19,110 nt of DNA from Limnohabitans sp. Rim8 (GTDB lineage Bacteria > Pseudomonadota > Gammaproteobacteria > Burkholderiales > Burkholderiaceae_C). Under the pieces are notes generated by a model. The model had not been told where the DNA came from. It worked only from the letters and a program-made list of their open reading frames with translations, and did not search any database. A program made the position numbers and the translations under genes. This document shows, one piece after another, positions 15,101 to 19,110 of this stretch. Position 1 is the stretch's first letter; every line of letters begins with the position of its first letter. Location: contig CAMDXR010000020.1 of the NCBI GenBank assembly GCA_945877725.1, positions 1-19,110 of the forward strand. Reading direction: 5' to 3'.

Positions 15101-15484
15101 ATGACCGCAATCAAAAAAGTCACGCTTTACACCGACACCGATGGCCGCGCACGTTTTCGCGACGAATGGGTGGAACTGACCGAAGGTACACCGCAAAGTC
15201 AGTTGTCGCCACTGATGCCCTCAGGGGGCTACCAACTAAGGCAAAGCCCTGTGGGATTTCGCAGCAGCTTTCATTGCACAGGTCATCCCCAATGGCTGTT
15301 CGTTTTGGGGGGGCAAATGGAAATAATTTTGCAAGATGGCAGTTCGCGTATTTTTGGACCTGGCGATTTTTTCTACTCTGCCGATACCCAACCCGAGGGT
15401 GTCCCTTTTGATGCAAGTGTTCATGGTCACTGGAGTCGACAAGTGGGGGCAGATCCGTTGGTGACGCTTTTTGTGCGTGATTAA
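15101..15484 (+). CDS. Small cupin-like protein
   Basis: A 127-aa protein with the beta-barrel pattern of a single-domain cupin: FHCTGHPQWLFVLGGQMEI (57-75) for motif 1 and FGPGDFFYSADT (85-96) for motif 2. H58 and H62 could contribute to a metal site, but the Glu of motif 1 and the His of motif 2 are not in the usual places, so it may be a non-metal or altered cupin. No signal peptide is seen. The ATG at 15101 lacks a strong Shine-Dalgarno. It is divergently arranged with the atypical 2-hydroxyacid dehydrogenase, which hints at shared control, and ends at a bidirectional terminator. The function is not known. Confidence 0.8.
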   Translation: MTAIKKVTLYTDTDGRARFRDEWVELTEGTPQSQLSPLMPSGGYQLRQSPVGFRSSFHCTGHPQWLFVLGGQMEIILQDGSSRIFGPGDFFYSADTQPEGVPFDASVHGHWSRQVGADPLVTLFVRD

Positions 15485-15554
15485 ATTGCATCTCTAAGGG
15501 CCTTGCTTAAGCACTATGCCGCGCCAAATCAGGGGACCAGCCCTGCGTGCTGGA

Positions 15555-15591
15555 CAAAAAACTAGAGCCCGCAAAAGCGGGCTCTATTTTT
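15555..15591. terminator. Bidirectional intrinsic terminator between cupin and helicase genes
   Basis: TAGAGCCCGC (15563-15572), loop AAAA and GCGGGCTCTA (15577-15586) make a perfect 10-bp stem. It has T5 on the plus-strand side (15587-15591) and an A run at 15555-15560 that reads as a T tract on the minus strand. It lies 78 bp after the cupin stop and 21 bp beyond the helicase stop, so it serves both convergent genes. Confidence 0.92.
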
Positions 15592-15607
15592 GGGGATCAG
15601 GCTTGGA

Positions 15608-17476
15608 TCAGCGACCGAAAGAGCGGCCACCACCGCCTCCGCCACCACCACCAAACCCGCGGCCACCACCTCCGCCGCCGCCGTAGCCGCCACCACCGCC
15701 ACCGCCACGACGGCGGTTGCCACTGGCCAGGCTGTCGATGCTGGTGCGTGTGGGATCAGGTTGCCCACTGGTGCGAACGGGATTGCGGTTAGGCAAATCC
15801 AGGCGTGCAAACTGTGTGGTTTTCAAAGGATCAATGTGGCGCGGTAATTCGTCGCCATCAGGATAACGACGTTCTTGACCGCCTTGACCGCCACGGGCCT
15901 GATTCGGACCACGGCCTTCCGGGCGGGGGCCATTTCTGGGGGCTGGGCGGCCTTGGCCATCGCCCCGGTTGTCAAAACGGGGATCACCGCGTTGCTCTTG
16001 GCCACGGCCACCCTCACGCGGGCCTTCGCGGCGTCCATCACCCTGGCCATCAAACCGGGGACCGCCGCCCTGGGGGGCATTGCGGCGTGAAGGAGGAGGG
16101 CCATTGCGTGAAGGGCGGGCAGGCCCTTGACCATCGCCACGCGCTGGACGCGGGCCTTGTCCACCACCACCTCCACCTCCACCCACGGCGACTTTGTTGT
16201 CCCGAATCCGTTGCATCATGTCTTGACGGGCCGCTTTGGCCGCCGCAGCCATCACATCGCGTCCTGGGGGCTTGCCAGCGCCGCCCCAAAGGGTTTGGCG
16301 TCCCATGGCAATGGGCTCGGCAATTTCGCCTGGCTCAGGGCCAAAACCTTCAAGCAATTGAACCGGAATTTCTTGTTTGGTAAAGCGCTCGATGTCCATC
16401 ATGAAGCCCTCTTCATCCAGACACACCAGACTCACGGCTTCACCACTGGCCCCTGCGCGGCCGGTTCGGCCAATGCGGTGCACGTAATCTTCAGAGACGT
16501 TGGGGATCTCGAAGTTGACAACGTGTGGCAAATCTTCGATGTCGATCCCCCGCGCCGCAATGTCTGTCGCCACCAAAACGCGGATGTCACCGCTCTTGAA
16601 GCCTGCCAGCGCTTGAGTGCGTGCGGTTTGGCTCTTGTTGCCATGCAGGGCCATGGCCTTGACGCCGTTCTTGGTCAGGAAATCGGCCACGTTGTTGGCG
16701 CCAAACTTGGTGCGTGTAAACACCAGAACTTGGCTCCAGTCGTGTTTTTGGATGATGTGCAGCAATACGTCTTTTTTCTTGCCACGGCCCACGGGGTGAA
16801 TCACTTGGGTGATGCGTTGCACAGTGGTGTTGCTGGGGGTGACCTGAATGCTCTGGGGATCTTTGAGCAGGTTGGCCGCCAGTTCACGGATTTCATCGCT
16901 GAAAGTGGCCGAAAACAACAAGCTTTGTTTGTCTTTGGGGACAAGCGCCAGCACTTTCTTCACATCGTGAATGAAGCCCATGTCCAACATGCGGTCGGCT
17001 TCGTCCAGCACCAGAATTTCAATTTTCGACAAATCCAGGAAGCCTTGGCCTTGCAGGTCGAGCAAACGGCCAGGGGTGGCAACCAAAATGTCCACGCCCT
17101 TTTTGATTTTGCTGATTTGCGGGTTCATGCCTACGCCGCCGAAAATCACGGTGGAGTCTAGATTGAGGTATTTGCCGTAATCGCGGACGGATTCCTCAAC
17201 CTGAGCCGCCAACTCGCGGGTCGGGGTGAGCACCAAGGCTCGAATGGCTTTGCCACCAAAGCGGTTTTGGCCCGGTTCGCTCAAGCTGAGCTTGTGCAGC
17301 ATGGGCAGCGTGAAAGCCGCGGTTTTGCCGGTTCCGGTTTGCGCACCCGCCAGCAGATCTTGACCCGCCAACACCGCCGGAATGGCTTGCGCCTGAATGG
17401 GCGTTGGGGTTTCGTAGCCGAGCTCGCGCACAGCTTGCATGAGGGCCGGGGCCAGATTCAATTCTTCAAATTTCAT
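15608..17476 (-). CDS. rhlE: DEAD-box ATP-dependent RNA helicase, RhlE type, with Gly/Arg-rich tail
   Basis: Numbered from the ATG at 17476 (622 aa). All core helicase motifs are present: Q motif ETPTPIQ (22-28), Walker A AQTGTGKT (45-52), PTRELA (85-90), TPGR (134-137), DEAD (158-161), SAT (189-191), VATDIAARGID (302-312) and HRIGRTGR (333-340). It unwinds RNA duplexes, probably in ribosome assembly or RNA turnover. From about 430 the tail is disordered and rich in Gly, Arg, Pro and Gln, ending in two poly-Gly blocks (591-617); such tails bind RNA loosely. The start is uncertain: 17476 best matches family N-termini, while 17491, 17506 and an extended frame to 17680 are also open. No clear Shine-Dalgarno separates them. 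Confidence 0.93.
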   Translation of the reverse strand: MKFEELNLAPALMQAVRELGYETPTPIQAQAIPAVLAGQDLLAGAQTGTGKTAAFTLPMLHKLSLSEPGQNRFGGKAIRALVLTPTRELAAQVEESVRDYGKYLNLDSTVIFGGVGMNPQISKIKKGVDILVATPGRLLDLQGQGFLDLSKIEILVLDEADRMLDMGFIHDVKKVLALVPKDKQSLLFSATFSDEIRELAANLLKDPQSIQVTPSNTTVQRITQVIHPVGRGKKKDVLLHIIQKHDWSQVLVFTRTKFGANNVADFLTKNGVKAMALHGNKSQTARTQALAGFKSGDIRVLVATDIAARGIDIEDLPHVVNFEIPNVSEDYVHRIGRTGRAGASGEAVSLVCLDEEGFMMDIERFTKQEIPVQLLEGFGPEPGEIAEPIAMGRQTLWGGAGKPPGRDVMAAAAKAARQDMMQRIRDNKVAVGGGGGGGGQGPRPARGDGQGPARPSRNGPPPSRRNAPQGGGPRFDGQGDGRREGPREGGRGQEQRGDPRFDNRGDGQGRPAPRNGPRPEGRGPNQARGGQGGQERRYPDGDELPRHIDPLKTTQFARLDLPNRNPVRTSGQPDPTRTSIDSLASGNRRRGGGGGGGYGGGGGGGRGFGGGGGGGGGRSFGR

Positions 17477-17957
17477 TTTCAGGAGCGCCATGTCCGGCGC
17501 AGGCATCGGCTCATTCAGCTGTTTTGCAGCTGCCAGTGTTGGCCAATGTGTCTTACAGGGTGAGCATGGAAACCGCAGACGCTTGTTTTGAGCTTTGTCT
17601 GGGTCAGGCTCCAGCAGGAGTGCTGATGTTGCGGCAACTGGAGGCCACAACGGAGTGGATTGTCGCACAAAGTGAGGCAAACCTATGGATTCAACTTTTA
17701 AGACAGGCGAATGGGTTTAAGAGCTTTGTTTTTAACCCACGGTTTGGGGGGCGGCTAATTTGCCTCTTGAATTTTGTGCCGTCAGACGCGCAGTGGTAGC
17801 GGGGGCCTTATGTTCCTAAGCCGAATTTTTGCCCACCTAGAAAATGCTTGTTTTGTAAATTGCACAAGATCTGCAGGTCTGCGCTAAAGCGATGCTTGCT
17901 AATTTCTAAGCATTTGTGAGTGTCCAAGTCCCTGAAGACGCGGTTTAATCTTGGCTT
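17477..17957. other. Divergent intergenic region between helicase and exonuclease genes
   Basis: About 480 bases with no gene I can support. It must hold the promoters of both flanking genes. Near the helicase end, CAGCTG-TTTTG-CAGCTG (17516-17532) is a small inverted repeat just upstream of the alternative start at 17506, in the likely 5' leader. Near the exonuclease end, ATGCTTG occurs at 17844-17850 and 17892-17898, and AAGCAT at 17908-17913 can pair with the second copy. TAATCT (17947-17952), 5 nt before the exonuclease ATG, resembles a -10 box. Several short open frames cross the region but show no protein-like character. Confidence 0.5.
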
Positions 17958-19110
17958 ATGAAAAAAATTGAACAGATGAGTTTTTTGGGCTTTGAGGCCG
18001 CTGCCGTGGAAAAGCCCAAGAAGGCCATTCGGTTGAGCAAAACACCGACGCCAGCATCGGGGATGACGCCCGCGGCTTCCGTGGCGAAGATGGCGACTGA
18101 TGTGCCTGATTTGGCTGATACGTCTGATATGCCTCAGGGGGCAGAGATTTCTCATCCCACGCAGCCTGTAAATGCTTTGCCAGCACAGCCTGCATTGCCA
18201 GTGCCCCAGAGGCCGCAAGTTAATCAGGACACCGACCACGAAACCATCGCCCAAACCTTGGACAGTCACCCGGACTATCGGGTGCTGCGCCGTTTGGTTC
18301 CGCAAACCGATTACGGTTCTTTGCAGGGTCAAGCCACACGGCGGGTGATCGTGCTGGACACTGAAACCACTGGGCTAGACAGCAAAAACGAAAAAATCAT
18401 CGAATTGGCCATGTTGTCGGTTTTGGTGGACGCGGCAACCGGTTTGCCGGTCGGACCTGTCACGATTTATGAGTCGTTTGAAGATCCGGGCAAAGCCATT
18501 CCGAGCCAGATCACGGAAATCACCGGAATTGACGACAGCATGGTGCAAGGCCATCAAATAGACGATTTGGCCGTGGCAGCGCTGGTCGAGCAGGCCGATT
18601 TGATTTTGGCGCACAACGCTGGTTTTGATCGGCCATTTGCAGAGGCCCGGTTGCCGGTCTTTGCCGCCAAGCCTTGGGCCTGCTCTTTTTTGGGCATTGA
18701 TTGGAAAAAAGAGGGCAGCGGCTCGGCCAAGCTGGAGTTTTTGGCGTCCGAGCGGGGCTGGTTTTACGAAGCGCACAGGGCCCAGGTCGATTGCCATGCT
18801 TTGTTGCAGGTGTTGGCGGCCCCCCTATCAGACGGACAAACGGGGTTGCACAGGTTACTGGCAGGGGCCGAACAAACCCGATATAAATTAAGGGCGACCG
18901 GGGCACCTTTTGAGGCCAAAGACAAGCTCAAGGCCCGAGGTTATCGCTGGGATGGTGAAGGCCGTGTCTGGTGGTGCAGTCTGTCATCAGATGAGGGTTT
19001 GGACGCCGAATGCGCTTGGTTGCGAGCCGAGGTCTATGGCACCCGAAGTGCGCGGGTTCAGCTCGAAGCACTGGACAGCCGGGTCCAGTTTTCCAGCCGG
19101 GCAGGGCTGT
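17958..19110 (+). CDS. DnaQ-like DEDDh 3'-5' exonuclease, incomplete at the window end
   Basis: The frame is open from ATG 17958 to the end of the window (384 complete codons), so the C-terminus is missing. Residues 1-25 are basic and residues 29-90 form a Pro/Ala/Thr-rich, probably disordered linker. A DnaQ-type exonuclease domain follows: Exo I DTETTG (134-139), Exo II HNAGFD (219-224) and Exo III HRAQVD (273-278), giving the Asp-Glu-Asp-Asp-His set of DEDDh nucleases. Past about residue 300 there is a further region (KLKARGYRWDGEGRVWWC) that I do not recognise as a polymerase III epsilon part. An in-frame TAA at 17946-17948 fixes 17958 as the earliest start. There is no Shine-Dalgarno. It probably degrades single-stranded DNA or RNA ends; which one is unknown. 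Confidence 0.88.
   Translation, partial: MKKIEQMSFLGFEAAAVEKPKKAIRLSKTPTPASGMTPAASVAKMATDVPDLADTSDMPQGAEISHPTQPVNALPAQPALPVPQRPQVNQDTDHETIAQTLDSHPDYRVLRRLVPQTDYGSLQGQATRRVIVLDTETTGLDSKNEKIIELAMLSVLVDAATGLPVGPVTIYESFEDPGKAIPSQITEITGIDDSMVQGHQIDDLAVAALVEQADLILAHNAGFDRPFAEARLPVFAAKPWACSFLGIDWKKEGSGSAKLEFLASERGWFYEAHRAQVDCHALLQVLAAPLSDGQTGLHRLLAGAEQTRYKLRATGAPFEAKDKLKARGYRWDGEGRVWWCSLSSDEGLDAECAWLRAEVYGTRSARVQLEALDSRVQFSSRAGL

Noticed and set aside
15630..15720. GCC/ACC-rich repetitive stretch as a tandem repeat or CRISPR-like element
   Set aside because: It is explained by the glycine-rich coding tail of the helicase; there is no regular repeat-spacer structure.
16127..17161. Long open frame (344 codons) on the plus strand inside the helicase gene
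   Set aside because: It is fully antisense to conserved helicase motifs, has a His/Gln/Ala-rich composition typical of antisense frames, and shows no recognisable domain.
17477..17680. N-terminal extension of the helicase frame up to 17680
   Set aside because: The extra 68 residues do not resemble the family N-terminus. Some may be translated if 17491 or 17506 is used, but the full extension is unlikely.
17524..17799. Plus-strand 91-codon frame upstream of the helicase
   Set aside because: No ribosome-binding site, no domain, and its composition looks random; it probably lies in promoter and leader DNA.

Overview
The window looks like a chromosomal segment of a betaproteobacterium, most likely Burkholderiales/Comamonadaceae. 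The basis is the moderate-to-high GC content, the abundance of TRAP transporters for organic and sugar acids, and the character of the RhlE-type helicase and the LacI regulator. This placement is inferred from protein character alone. No rRNA, tRNA, CRISPR array, insertion sequence or phage gene was seen.

Layout. (1) 1-3789, plus strand: a TRAP transporter (end of dctQ, then dctM and dctP), an intrinsic terminator, and an enolase-superfamily acid-sugar dehydratase whose active-site spacing matches D-galactonate dehydratase. (2) 3878-12667, minus strand: a ten-gene run that reads as one operon. In transcription order it holds a D-2-hydroxyacid (ketogluconate-type) reductase, gluconokinase, a small dimeric alpha/beta-barrel protein, dctP, an internal terminator, dctQ, dctM, gluconate 5-dehydrogenase (IdnO-like), L-idonate 5-dehydrogenase (IdnD-like), an unassigned SDR, and 6-phosphogluconate dehydrogenase. 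(3) 12668-12855: the divergent control region, with two perfect 14-bp palindromes sharing an AGCGCT core. (4) 12856-13899, plus strand: a GntR/IdnR-like LacI-family regulator. (5) 13989-15484: a divergent pair, an atypical 2-hydroxyacid dehydrogenase (minus) and a small cupin (plus). (6) 15608-17476, minus: an RhlE-type DEAD-box RNA helicase with a long Gly/Arg-rich tail. (7) 17958 to the window end, plus: an incomplete DnaQ-like DEDDh 3'-5' exonuclease.

How the genes fit together. The minus-strand operon encodes an almost complete route from outside the cell to the pentose phosphate pathway: uptake by TRAP, L-idonate to 5-ketogluconate (IdnD), to D-gluconate (IdnO), to 6-phosphogluconate (gluconokinase), to ribulose 5-phosphate (Gnd). 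The first gene could feed in 2-ketogluconate. The divergent LacI-family gene, with operators at both ends of the shared intergenic region, is the likely local regulator. The two TRAP systems have closely related DctM subunits but opposite gene order, and both have an intrinsic terminator directly after dctP. Ligand assignments are inferences from neighbours and homology.

The points most worth following are: a 6-phosphogluconate dehydrogenase whose NADP-binding positions are replaced by Asp-Leu-Asp, which predicts NAD preference; the terminators after both dctP genes; a 2-hydroxyacid dehydrogenase lacking the usual catalytic Glu; and an uncharacterised barrel protein embedded in the idonate/gluconate operon.
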